Shown here piece after piece: positions 45,385-56,054 of a stretch of 64,000 nt of DNA. Location of the stretch: NCBI GenBank assembly GCA_019055375.1, contig JAHQIW010007058.1, forward strand, positions 123,248-187,247, read 5' to 3'. The position numbers were made by a program, and so were the translations under genes. The notes below the pieces were generated by a model. The model saw only the letters and a program-made list of their open reading frames with translations. It was not told where the DNA came from and searched no databases. Position 1 is the first letter of the stretch. The number at the start of each line of letters is the position of its first letter. The stretch comes from Parelaphostrongylus tenuis (lineage: Eukaryota > Nematoda > Chromadorea > Rhabditida > Metastrongylidae).

Positions 45385-45656
45385 TCTCATGATTATAATT
45401 TGATCCAACATGTCATGTGGTCTATAATGAGCTCTTATTCAGCCCGATACACGTGTTTCGGCCTTCAACAGATTCGGCAGTCGCGAATTCGCGACTGGTG
45501 CAACTGAAGAGGATTGGCTAAAGACGAAGGGCTTGCCTTGACTGCAGTGTGAATCGTTCATCGTCACCTACTCCAAGTGAGGGAGTGGACGCGTGTAACG
45601 GGCTGTACAAGAGCCCATATCAGACACATGACGTGCTGGCTCAAATAATAATTATG
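45385..45656. mobile_element. Hammerhead foldback j, rearranged
   Basis: Left end TTTGATCCAACATGTCATGTG and right end CATGACGTGCTGGCTCAAAT are the inverted family ends; internal parts are shuffled and shortened. It directly abuts the 3' end of the minus-strand PLE at 45657. Confidence 0.7.
45442..45490 (-). ncRNA. Hammerhead ribozyme, broken
   Basis: Keeps GAAACACGTGTATCGGGC on the minus strand but the CTGANGA side is replaced by unrelated bases. Confidence 0.5.
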
Positions 45657-45769
45657 ACACATCAGTATCTTCTTCTGTTTAGCCGCTCCGAGGTGTTACT
45701 GATATTATTTATTGAATATCAGCGAAACATATAACAATACAGTTAATAATGCAGCATGAATTAATATAC

Positions 45770-45835
45770 AATATTACATATATAATATAATAATATACAT
45801 ATATAATGTAATAATATACATATATAATATAATAA
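45770..45835. repeat. AT-rich tandem repeat
   Basis: Three units of about 23 nt built from ACATATATAATATAATAATAT in the 3' end of PLE A; the plus-strand copy B lacks the expansion. Confidence 0.8.
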
Positions 45836-45848
45836 CAACAGTCGTGGT

Positions 45849-45885
45849 GGCTAACTCTTCGGCAAGGTTCGCCATCTTCAGAGCC
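45849..45885 (-). ncRNA. PLE-type hammerhead, nearly complete
   Basis: Minus strand: GGCT (helix I), core CTGAAGA, helix II GGC/GCC with GAACCTT loop, GAAGAG where GAAACG is expected, then TT and AGCC pairing with GGCT. With copy B it shows the ancestral form: GGCT, CTGAAGA, hairpin, GAAACGT, AGCC. Confidence 0.65.
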
Positions 45886-47645
45886 TGGAAAGGTCAAATT
45901 GATTCGCAAATTATTGAATCAAAGGCCTTCATAACCCTAACAGAAAACGTAAGAGATAAATTTTTGGGTCGCATAGGAAAAACTTCATTTCAAAAACACT
46001 CACCACTTAGATGTTTTAGGTCTTTCAATTGATCACTGAAGACCTGCCACTTGGAGTCTGTGCTACTGTAAGACTGTGCCTGGCTCAGGCCGGGAATATT
46101 AGCCTGAGGTATGGTGCTGGATCACGCGTTATTACGTGGCATTCCTCTTTATGGTTCATTTTTGGGCCTTCGCTATGTATCCAAAAGACTTCCAAAGTTT
46201 TACGCGTAGATGTTATCGATTCCTCTGTAAGGGCCGCAATTTGACGTCAAAATCTGCTCTTCTATGCTTCTGCTCCTTATGCGTGCCTAGCGGGGTTTTT
46301 GGGTCGGAGTTATGTTTCCCAGCTAGGTGCTCTTTCACGCAGATGCAGTGTGGTCTACCCGTTTCGCCAATAATTCATTCCCGCATGCCTCGCAAGAGAT
46401 CAGCTAAACTGTGCCCGACTTCATGCAGTCGCCGTCTCTGCCGTTTGGGCAAACTTTGCAGTCGTTAGTTTCGCAGAGACGATCATACAGTCGGTTGCGG
46501 ACTGATTGGCGTTTTAGTGTTTTTGGTGCTATCTCGACTACTGCTACCGAATTATCTAAGCCTGCGCTTTTAAGCAGCGTTTAATGGCTGCACTTAATTC
46601 GTTAGAAGTAAAAGGCAGGATGAATGGAACTTTATCTTTGCTGCACCTTCCGTATAGGGGGGTCGAATTTCCTCTATATTGAACCTGAGAAGCTCCTATC
46701 GTGTTGTAGCCATTAGAGATGACTATTTTTCGCGCCAAATTCAGGGACTCTACCTTATGTTCCTTTCCTATGCACACATTAGCAGCTGTTCGAAACATGT
46801 TTTTTATAAGTGCGCATTTTGTGTGCGAGGGATGAGCAGATAGGTAGTGAATCAGGCTGTTTTTGTTGCTTGGTTTACGATAGCACTTTATGCTGGTAGG
46901 AGTTTTTAGAGAGGTTAACTTGAACGTTTCGAAAATGAAGCCAATTTGCCTTAGGTTTTTCACGGGAGAACGTTATGTACTCTGACTGACTATACAACAA
47001 CTCAAAACATTTGTCCATTTCCTCTTGCGTTGAGCAGAAGACAAAGCAATCATCTACATACATGCAGTAGATTAACTGCCGGAGATCGATTACTGGGACC
47101 TTAACTTTAGACATAAAAGCGATAGCGAGGGTCGGAGCTAGTCGTTGTCTCATTGCCAGCCCTCTGATCTTGGCAAAATAATTTCCAGACCATCTAAAGA
47201 ATGAGCAGTTTAGGCACTCTTTTAAGAGAGCCATGACCTGCCGAATAGGAAAGCCATACATGTTCGTAGTTCTTTTGTGCTCCGTTAAAAGCTCGCATAT
47301 GGCTTGCATTGCGGACTCATTTGACATGTTTGTATAAAGAGCGGTTACGTCGAACGATTCCATTACGTACGCGTTGTTGGGAGACGCCTTACATAGATGA
47401 TCCAAAAACATTTGGGTATTGATAAGATGGACTGGAATGTGTTTAAGTAGTTGAACTAGTATTAAGTTTAAAAACCACGTTATTCTGTCCGTTGGCCCGT
47501 CCCCCACAACTGATGATGGGTCTAACTTTGAATTTTGATGGATCAGTAGACGCAAGATCATCAATGCATACCAACTTATGAGTCTTAATAAGTAACTGCA
47601 AGACGGGGCATGATAATTTATTGCAAACTGCTCCAGCCAAATATT

Positions 47646-50632
47646 TCCGACTAATGAGAGAGACCTGTCACTAAGACAAAAGATCGCCTTAGCTAGACAA
47701 ACAATTATTTCCCTCCGTCGCTGCTTAAAACACAGAATCGTTCCTAACTTCATCAGGCGAAAACGACTTCACGAGCTATGCGGGCGACCAGAAGACGATC
47801 AACGAGTATTGAGCATCGAATTAAGTCTCCTACGAGAACCACTTCGAATGAAACCTGGTCTAATGTATTCTCATTTAAAGGAGTGTGAGTCGAAAAAATT
47901 TTATTGTTTTTAATATTTGGAGGTGAATCAAGGGTGGGTCAATTTTGATTTGTGAATCTATTAGGTCAAATGCTAAAGTAACCTTATGCAGAAAATTTGA
48001 AAAACTTTTGAGCGATTCGCGTAGGCAAACTTCAGCGAAACACTATGATACCGTTAACGAAAGTCCTAAGAGTCTAACTAACATCAGTAATGTACAGGAA
48101 ACATCAAGGGTCACCGTGTTAAGAGGCATGACTCTTCCCGATAGTGCTCGCTCGCTCTCAGAAATGGGCCCAAGTTTCTCACCAGCGTAATCCATTTCTG
48201 AGGAAACCGTGTGTAGTATCGCGTGCAATTTGCAAGACCTTCAAATCGGCTCCGCTATAAAGCTAGACTAGAACCACCCAACGTGCACGAACAACAGGAA
48301 AATGTAGGAGCATTGCCAACACCGCCTTTTTCTCAAGGTTCTTCAGGCAACAAACCCTAATAATGACGTGGATATCAATTTTCGCATATTTTCACAGGAA
48401 ACTCTTAGAATCCTTAACCATATCGCGCGAGAAGGTATAGCTCCAAACTAACATCAACAAAGAAAAACGGTATAGGACAGATATGGGAGCTAATAAAGTC
48501 CAAAACCATTCGACTACCAGTTAGTGATAAGGGAGGAGAGTTCGTGGTAATTCCCCATAAGTTGGATGTTGAGATAACGAAAAAAACGCCTAGAGGACAC
48601 TACACCCTATCGTCCATCATACAATAAGGAGCTTCAAAAACAGTATCGAAGGTTGAATAGTGAATGGGTAAAAATAGCAAGTTCGGCCGGTGTAAAATCT
48701 TCCGTTATTTCTCAACTAAAACTTAGTCCACCATCATACCCCGTCTTTTACTTACTTATTAAGACTTATAAGTTGGTATGTGCTAATGATCTTGCGTCTA
48801 CTGATCTATCAAAATTCAAAGTTAGACCCAGTCATCAGCTGTGTAGACGGCTAACGGATAAACGTGGTTTTCAAACTTAATACTAGTCCAACTACTAAAA
48901 CACATTCCAGCCCATCTTACCAATACCCAAATGCTCTTGGATCGTCTACGTAACGCGCCTCCCAACAACGCGTACGTAATGGAATTGTTCGACGTTACCG
49001 CTCTTTATACAAACGTGTCGAATGAGTCCGCAATGCAAGCCATATGCGAGCTTCTAACGGAACACGAACGAACTACGAACATGTATGGCTTCTCCATTCG
49101 GCAGGTCATAGCTCTCTTAAAAGAGTGCCTAAGCTGCTCATTCTTTAGATGATCTGGAAATTATTTTGCGCAGATCAGAGGGCTGGCAATGAGACAACGA
49201 CTAGCTCCGGCCCTTGCTATCGCTTCTATGTCTAATGTAAAGGCACCAATACCCGATCTCGGCCGTTACTCTACTGTAGGTATACAGATGATTGTTTTGT
49301 CGTCTGCTCAACGCAAGAAGAAATGGACAAATGTTTTGAGTTGTTAAATAGCCAGTCAGAGTACATAACGTTCACCCGTGAGAAACCTAAGGCAAACTGG
49401 CTTTCATTCTTATACGTTCAGGTTAGCCTCTCTAAAAACTCCTACAACACAAAGTGCTATCGTAAAGCAAGCAACAGAACATCCTGATTCAGTACCTATC
49501 TGCTCATCCCTCGCACACAAAATGCGCACTTACAAAAAACATGTTTTGAACAGCTGCTATTGTGTGCACAGGAAAAGAACATAAGGTAGAGTCCCTGAGT
49601 TTGGCCCAAAAAATAGCCATCTCTAATGGCTACAACACGATAGAAGCTTCTCAGGTTAGAATTAGAGAAATTCGGTGCCCTTAGACGGAAGATCTAGCGA
49701 GGATAAAGTTCCATTCATCCTGCCTTTTAATCCCAACGAAGTGAGTGCAGTCATTAAATGCTGCTTGAAAAGGGCAGGTTTAGATAATTCGGTAGCAGTA
49801 GTCGAGATAGCACCAAAAACACTAAAACGCCAATCAGTCAGCAACCGACTGTAATGTCGTCTCTGCGAAACCAACGAGTGCAAAGTCTGCCAAACGGCAG
49901 AGATGGCGACTTCATGAGGTCGGGTACAATTTAGCTGATCTCTTGCGAGGCATATGAGGATGAATATATTGGCAAAACGGGTAGACCACACTGCATCCGC
50001 GTGAAAGAGCACCTAGCTGGGAAACATAACTCCGAGCCAAAAACCCACGTCACGCATGGACAGGCTAGGCACGCATGAGGAAACAGAAACATAAAAGAGC
50101 AGATTTTGACGTTAAATTCACGGTCCTTGCACAGGAATCGAAAACGTCTACGCGTAAAACTTTGGATGCCTTTTGGATACATAGCAAAGGCCCAAAAATG
50201 AGCCACAAAGAAGAATGCCTCAGTAATAACGCGTGAACTAGCACCATATCTCAGGCTAATATTCCCGACCTGAGCCAGGCACAGTCTTACGTTAGCACAG
50301 ACTCCAAGTGGCAGGTCTTCAGTGATCAATTGAAAGACCTAAAACATCTAAGCGGCGAGTGTTTTTGAAATGAAGTTTTTCCTATGCGACCCAAAAATTT
50401 ATCTCTTACGTTTTCTGCTAGGGTTATGAAGGCCTTTGATTTAATATTGCTAATCAATTTGACCTTTCCATGCTCTTAAGATGGCGAACCTTGCCGAAAC
50501 GTAAGCCACCACGACTGATGTAATATTCATGCTGCATTATTAAGTGTATTGTTCTATGCTTCGTTGATATTCAATAAATAATAACAATGACACCTCGGAG
50601 CGGCTAAACAGATGAAGATACTGATTTATTCA
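47646..50632 (+). mobile_element. Penelope-like element B, near full length
   Basis: Plus strand: N-terminal region with NFIRRKRLHELCGRPEDD (about 47736), SLLREPLRMKPGLMYSHL, TVLRGMTLPDSARSLSEMGP (about 48110), VSDKGGEFVVIPHKLDV (about 48520), LLIKTYKLV and KFKVRP (about 48750-48820), LFDVTALYTNVSNESAM (about 48980), GLAMRQRLAP (about 49180), a frameshifted catalytic region near 49270, REKPKANWL (about 49380) and EYIGKTGRPHCIRVKEHL (about 49960-50010) with an intact YIG motif. Ends with a 3' region matching element A and the GCTAAACAGATGAAGATACT end. Many stops and shifts; dead. It lies head to head with A; the junction is at about 47645. Confidence 0.88.
50471..50507 (+). ncRNA. PLE-type hammerhead, one core change
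   Basis: TGCT, CTTAAGA (G to T in the core), GGC/GCC helix II, intact GAAAC, GTA, AGCC. It is the counterpart of 45849-45885. Confidence 0.6.
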
Positions 50633-50864
50633 AACTATGCGAGGTTAATAGATAGTCGGTCCTGGGAATTATGGCACATTCAAAAATAAAAATTCGCTGT
50701 TCGCTCAGACTTGCTCCTAACGTAAACCTATCCAAGTCCTCTTCACATCCGCGTAATGTAAGTCCTTCGTAGAGACTGAGAATTTATGTGTGTGAGAAGA
50801 GAATAAATCCGTCAGTAATTATTTAAACAGTAAGAGCTATGTACCGTTGTTTTAACCTGAAAAG

Positions 50865-51065
50865 CGGAAGTGCGGGATAACTTCCATTGGTGAAAATGGT
50901 GTACCATACCTGTCGGAAGCAGTTGGGCAACAGGGAGCTCTCTGTTTCACTGGCGCATGCCTAGAACAACCTGGATGTGTTAACATCGGAGTTCTTAGGA
51001 GAGGTGGTAATTTGATGGGTGCTGGAAGTTGTCCTGAGGGCATTCAATTAGAAAGGAATGCCTAG
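50865..51065 (+). CDS. Terminal exon of an unknown cysteine-containing protein
   Basis: A 67-codon frame ends in TAG at 51063-51065 and starts right after an acceptor-like CTGAAAAG. Residues include KCGITSIGENGVPYLSEAVG, ALCFTGACLEQPGCVNIGV and GAGSCPEGIQLERN: Gly-rich with six cysteines, as in small extracellular modules. A polyadenylation signal AATAAA follows at 51142. The minus-strand frame 50852-51043 is its shadow. The upstream exons must lie to the left of the PLE pair or within it, so the gene may have been split by PLE insertion. Family unknown. Confidence 0.5.
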   Translation, partial: RKCGITSIGENGVPYLSEAVGQQGALCFTGACLEQPGCVNIGVLRRGGNLMGAGSCPEGIQLERNA

Positions 51066-51141
51066 AAGACGCAGATTGGCTGTCTATTCAGCGTCAAAAT
51101 TACCACGATAAAGTTTGTCATAGTACAGAATAACCACGGAT

Positions 51142-51147
51142 AATAAA
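51142..51147 (+). terminator. Polyadenylation signal AATAAA
   Basis: Hexamer 77 nt after the TAG of the 50865 exon. Confidence 0.4.
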
Positions 51148-51149
51148 AT

Positions 51150-52380
51150 GTTAATACTCATACAAGAACAGAACAGAGTCTCTTCTGCAATCCAAAGAGG
51201 TCGCATTCTCAGAATTACACTAATAATCGAGAAATCATCGAGAGATATTGATGATGTAGCATCCTATGCAGTGTGCACCATCGTTTTTGATGAACAATTC
51301 ATCGTTCTCAATTCCAAGCATTAGGATGCTTTTGAGGTATTATGTTAACTGAGAACATATCAGAAATAAAAGATTTTTACCACAAGTTCTGATTACAGAA
51401 GAACAAACTGACAATGTATTCAAATAATTTGATCATTATTATTATTTATAATAAGAAATGAGTCGTGAAGTTATTGACGTAAATAATAAGAAACAATAAC
51501 GATTGAATTATGGATAAATATGGACCATAAAGCGTAAAATGCTCAACAACACTTCGAAATACCAATATTTGTGGGAAATCTACCTCTCTCCTTGAAATGC
51601 GGGATTCTAGAAGGGAGCATCCAGTGATTATATTACATATATCTATATGATGATTCTTGGGTTTTCTATAGAACAAGGAAGGATTAAGACATGATTGTGA
51701 TATTTTTTGTAAAATTCAATGATATGAATTGATTACCTGTCGCGCAATTCGCTCTGAGCGCATCGAGTTCCATGGCGTCTCTTAGGGGTTGAAATCTCTT
51801 CTATCATCTTTATAAATTGTTGACGATAAAATTCTCCTGATGACGTTAGAATTTTAAATTTTAGTAGATTGTAACTCGTGGCGCTCGCAGCGCTACGGCG
51901 CTGTATGCCGCTTTTGGTTTCAACGTGGATGTCAGGTGGTTGATCAAAGCCAATAAGCGCAATTTTTTGAGCGTATTCAAGATTTGGAAGCGTCCAAAGT
52001 TAATTTATATCATTATCAGAGTACCATCGTTTTGAGCGGAGTCCGTGAAAAAAGCTGTCGAATGGAGAGCAAACTTAAGTCACAGAATGATGAAATGCTG
52101 TTATTTTCACAAGGAATTTCTTGATACTTTATGATGTAAATCATAGCTAAGACTCTTGAATTCTTTAACTATCACAAATCTTCCAGAGACATCCTGTGCG
52201 GAAACTTCTTTCCTTTCTGCGTTGTATGTTCAGATTACCACAGAGAATGCAAAAGGCGATAATTCTCAAATACGCAAATTTATATTCATAAAGTGATCAG
52301 TACCACGACTTTGTGAGCTATGCAGAATAAGCTTAACCCACTGCACCACATTCGCTTTCGGGCTGACATTGACCCTTACG
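51150..52380. other. No gene seen
   Basis: AT-rich, no supportable exon; the 76-codon minus frame at 51446-51676 has no motif. Confidence 0.3.
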
Positions 52381-52384
52381 GAAC

Positions 52385-52590
52385 AGTAAACACAATCCTC
52401 TGCGTCTGTAACACTGCTTCGTGCTGCACCTAACAACGGCTTCTAACATTAGTTCGAAATGCGTCTATATGATTCCTGTTGCGTCTGGCAATCGCGTCTA
52501 ACCCCCAGCGTGCCATTGTCAGATGCAACACGAAACAATGTCGAACGCCGTTGTTAGGCGTAACACGAACCAGTTTTGAAGACCCAGAGG
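52385..52590. repeat. Foldback repeat (MITE-like)
   Basis: Two nested inverted segments: ACCTAACAACGGC near 52428 with GCCGTTGTTAGGC near 52551, and TGTTGCGTCTGGCAAT near 52477 with ATTGTCAGATGCAACA near 52514. The whole 200 bp can form one hairpin. No coding content. Confidence 0.65.
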
Positions 52591-52621
52591 GCTGGGTCCA
52601 TGGTTTTCATAAGGGTTAACA

Positions 52622-52897
52622 TCAAGATGATTGAAGGTCTGAGAAATGTAGTGATCTAGCAGGGCAGCGAAGTAAAGTCAGTGGTAAAGCTGAAACTGCG
52701 ACGAGTGATGTTCTACAGAGGGTCGGATGTGCGGGATGATGTGCTTGCCATCTGATTCGTGATCCTTTTGAACTGCTCGAAATTGGCTGTTGTTGACGTA
52801 TATCGGAAACAACTCTTGTTAGAGAGATTGCAAAAAGAGCACGAAGTACATCATCACTGAACGGAAAGCCGCGAATTAACCTGATCCGCAATCTCAT
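52622..52897 (-). CDS. Uncharacterised 91-codon ORF
   Basis: Minus-strand frame starting MRLRIRLIRGFPFSDDVLRA and ending in TGA; basic, with no recognised domain, signal peptide or splice signals. It could be chance. Confidence 0.18.
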   Translation of the reverse strand: MRLRIRLIRGFPFSDDVLRALFAISLTRVVSDIRQQQPISSSSKGSRIRWQAHHPAHPTLCRTSLVAVSALPLTLLRCPARSLHFSDLQSS

Positions 52898-53109
52898 GTC
52901 CGGTGATCATGGCGTCGCACTAGGAGAAGGGATAATCAAAATTAATTTCTAAAGAAAAACACTGATGTTTCATATTCAACGTATCTTTTGCGGTGCTATT
53001 TTTTTGTTAATGATATTCAGATAAAATTTACTTTATTTTGGATAGAAGAGTAAAACTATGTTCTTTTCAGGCTATTAATGTCTTCCTAGAATCACATCAA
53101 ACTTCGTAT

Positions 53110-53425
53110 AAAACTTGAAAAAATACCTGCGCAGGATCATCTGCGTCACTTTAAGTCCCTTTAATCGTCGGACTATATTGAGCGGACACCAGCACGCTTT
53201 CATTTTCAGTATCGCGTTCAGGAGTAGCAAAATGGGTTCAGTCTGCTGTATGATTTCACTGCTCTTCATACCTTTCCTAGAATTTTGCACGAAAAAATCG
53301 GGCCAACACTTTGGTGGCTTTTGTGTGGTACTTTTGACATCTCATGCAATACAGCTGACAACGACTCTTGCCAATTGGTTGACGTTGAAGAGCGCAACAA
53401 ATGTTCAGCCCGCTTTATTCTCGAT
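53110..53425 (-). mobile_element. RTE-clade LINE C-terminal fragment
   Basis: On the minus strand shifted frames give VGPIF, then FVQNSRKGMKSSE, a LLLNAILKMKACW segment and CPLNIVRRLKGL, which align with the W-rich C-terminal end (RWSDFF..., ARDR, W..PL, DDQ) of the copy at 63762. Stops and shifts throughout. The 135-codon plus-strand frame at 53115-53522 is antisense to it and not a gene. Confidence 0.6.
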
Positions 53426-53539
53426 AGTGCAGCGTGAAGGACGGCGTTTCTTAATTCTTGTCTTTGATATCTTTGAATTTTTGAGGTTTGAGTTATTAAA
53501 CGATTGCTGGCAGTCTAAGTAAAAAGTATTGATAAACCC

Positions 53540-53910
53540 AATTACGTGGAGTGGTGTGCAAAGACGTTTGCTCAGCCGGGATTTGAATTTCATCTGCATG
53601 CACCACCAATTCACAGTCATTCAACGCCATAGTCGACAAAACCAATGTGCGGCCTATTTGAAGCTTAGTCTTATTTTTCGTGCTAAATTACAGTAGAATG
53701 ATCTTTCTAGGAAATAAGCACAAACGTTGAAATTGTTGAAACTTACTCTATTCAGTGGTTATGTGTAGTTCAAAGAAAGAGCTCTGACCTGAAAGAATAT
53801 GCGTGTGTGAAACGCTTACGGTTTAGCACATGCTCGCGGAAAAAGTAAGATCTGAGCTCAAATCCTGGCTGACGCAAACGTTTTTGCCTACCACTCCACA
53901 TCATTGGGTC
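53540..53910. repeat. tRNA-like foldback repeat, copy 5 (arms apart)
   Basis: Left arm ACGTGGAGTGGTGTGCAAAG with a minus-strand T-arm-like GGGATTTGAATTTC, right arm GGCTGACGCAAACGTTTTTG and CACTCCACATCATTG. Arms match those of copy 4 at 18.5 kb, but about 230 nt of unrelated sequence separates them. Confidence 0.65.
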
Positions 53911-56050
53911 TATTTAAACATCATAACACCGCAATCCGCGGTCAAATAAGATGTTTTCGATTGATTATCAAAAGTTTTGTCTAACGAAACATAAGCGTAA
54001 TAGTAATGAAGCGTGCAGCGCGTGTGCAACATAGTTTTATTTGAATGCTACAGCGCTGCAAGAATACCTTCTACAAAAGAAGCACTTGATACAGTTTCCC
54101 AAGTTTGAGCTTCCAAATAGATATTACCACTTTTACGAAAAACTCTTCTCTCATAAGAGGATTTTTTCAAAATCCCTGCTAGAAAAGCGAAGAATGTTGA
54201 AAGTAGTAAAAAAACTTCAATGGCTACTTGATCCCATTCGATGTCAAATAGATATTCATACTTATAGCGAGGCCAAGCTGCACAAAAATTGAGAGTTTCT
54301 ATGTTGTTTTCATCTGAATAATCAGTAACAGGTTGTTGAGGTCTTTGAACTGATCATCTTTCTCTCATCAACAATGTTTGAGAGTACCGAATTGATCTCA
54401 AAAATTTTTACGCATCAGCCAACCATAGCAGTTGCATTCGAGAAGATTTGAATCTTTCTGCTGTTCAATCGACCATTAATGAAAAGACTATTAGCCTTGA
54501 GCACTCATTTTTCGTGACCGGTTCATTCACGAAATACGTATATTAGGCCGCTGTTTCATTCTATCAACACTCCGACCTCTTCTATCAACACTCCGACCTC
54601 GTTGCCCGTTGGGAGCTCGGCCTACGTCTTTGTACGGTTGCCGGCCCCTATGTTGCACCATGAATTCGTTACTTCGTCCGTTGATGCGATGTCATCACAC
54701 CCACTCCATGGCATTATCTTCTTGTGTCATTCGCTTTCCTTCTTGATATCATACCATCATAGCCTTCACGCTCCCTAACTCATCACACTATCAAGGTTTA
54801 ATGTTTCATTAGCTGATCATGTTGTTGCTTATCTCGCCTATATTATATGTTACTAGTTGATCTCTCCGCGTCGCTATTCCTCATCCAACTTGTCACCTAT
54901 CGTGATTTCCTTGTTCAATAGAGTTTCTCATTGAGTCGATGCGTACGTTATAGAATTCTGTAAGCTATAGTCGTTTTACTGAGATATATCAAAGGGCCCG
55001 TCTTACAGAATTATCATGATTTGAATTCATGAATACCATGTCGTTATTTATAGCCATCGTTTCGTTAATATCGTTTATTTATGTTGTCCTTGTGATGGAA
55101 AGGTCCAGTTTTCCATGTTTCAGATTTTCACAACTTTTTCCTCAAGAAATGTTTAGCTGAGTTTTGTCGCAGACACAAGCTGTCATCGATAGCGATGAAT
55201 GGCTGGAGATATTACACTACACGTTTCTCCTGAGAAGAAAAGATATCTTTTGTAGAAGTTCCAGCATGATTGTGTCGTAAATGTCGTAGTATTTCGCGAA
55301 TGACGCGAGCACGGTACAGGTGATATTTTGACGCAGTTTCTCAATCAGTTTAGGGAACAAATAGGAATCTCATCTGAGACAATTTGAGTGTTTAACGATA
55401 AAAATCTGCCCAGAGCTGTTCGAGATGATTCAAAAAATTAGTTCCACAGAAATCCATCTCAGACTTTCTCGAATCCATCTCAAAACAATTTGCTTTCACT
55501 ACTTCCGAGACTAAGGCGTCAAAGCTCCTAACACCACCCGTGAACGGATTCAGTCTGGTGGCTTATATCGGCATTGAATCCAGTAAAACTAACAATTATT
55601 GGATTTATATAATCTATCAGTATTTTCTTTATTTCTATTTCTTTATTCAGTATTTCATCAGCTACATGATGTGGTGCTGTAAGTACAGCAGTTGACAACT
55701 TCGATACCTTAAATAATACAATGTGAGAGAGGAGCAAGGGCCTCTGTAACGTAGAGATTACTAGGCCCGATAAAGGTGAAATGCTGATCCATTTGCGGCT
55801 AAGGCTTCGAGTTCTGCATATCAGCTTTCTTAGTATATGGATAACATAGTAAGACTGCTACAAAAGCAGTGAATGAAAGAATTTTTTCAGAAAACAGTTT
55901 GTGAAATGCGCAAATCTTCAGTTGATAGAAAAAACTACGAAAGAGTATTGAGTATCTTTGAAGAAGAAACAACTGTGTTTAGAGTGGAATTGTAGTGATT
56001 ATAAAACTCAATGAATTTGTGACTTGGCAATATCGCCTTTAAAATATTTA
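53911..56050. other. No gene seen
   Basis: Contains a 20-nt direct tandem (CTATCAACACTCCGACCT, 54560-54600) and a pyrimidine-rich stretch 54540-54930. No exon supported. Confidence 0.3.
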
Positions 56051-56054
56051 TATA

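Larger units (their letters stand above)
45657..47645 (-). mobile_element. Penelope-like element A, 5'-truncated
   Basis: Minus strand, in order: LLIKTHKLV and KFKVRPIISCGGR (47640-47500), ESFDVTALYTNMSNESAM (about 47360), IRGLAMRQRLAPTLAIAFMS (about 47140), MYVDDCFVF (catalytic YVDD, about 47050), REKPKANWL (about 46955), linker, then after a stop ETGRPHCI and KEHLAGKHNS from the GIY-YIG endonuclease (about 46350-46290). This RT plus GIY-YIG order defines Penelope-like elements. Two bases are missing in the YIG motif and several stops and frameshifts occur, so it is inactive. A PLE-type hammerhead and an AT-rich tandem lie in its 3' end. It begins at RT motif 1, so the N-terminal region is lost at the junction with element B. 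Confidence 0.88.

Noticed and set aside
47730..47770. Hammerhead on the minus strand (CTGATGA near 47750)
   Set aside because: The bases are codons of the conserved PLE N-terminal motif NFIRRKRLHE on the plus strand, and no GAAA or helix partners are placed correctly.
53115..53522. 135-codon plus-strand ORF
   Set aside because: Antisense to an RTE C-terminal fragment on the minus strand; composition and lack of motifs indicate a shadow.
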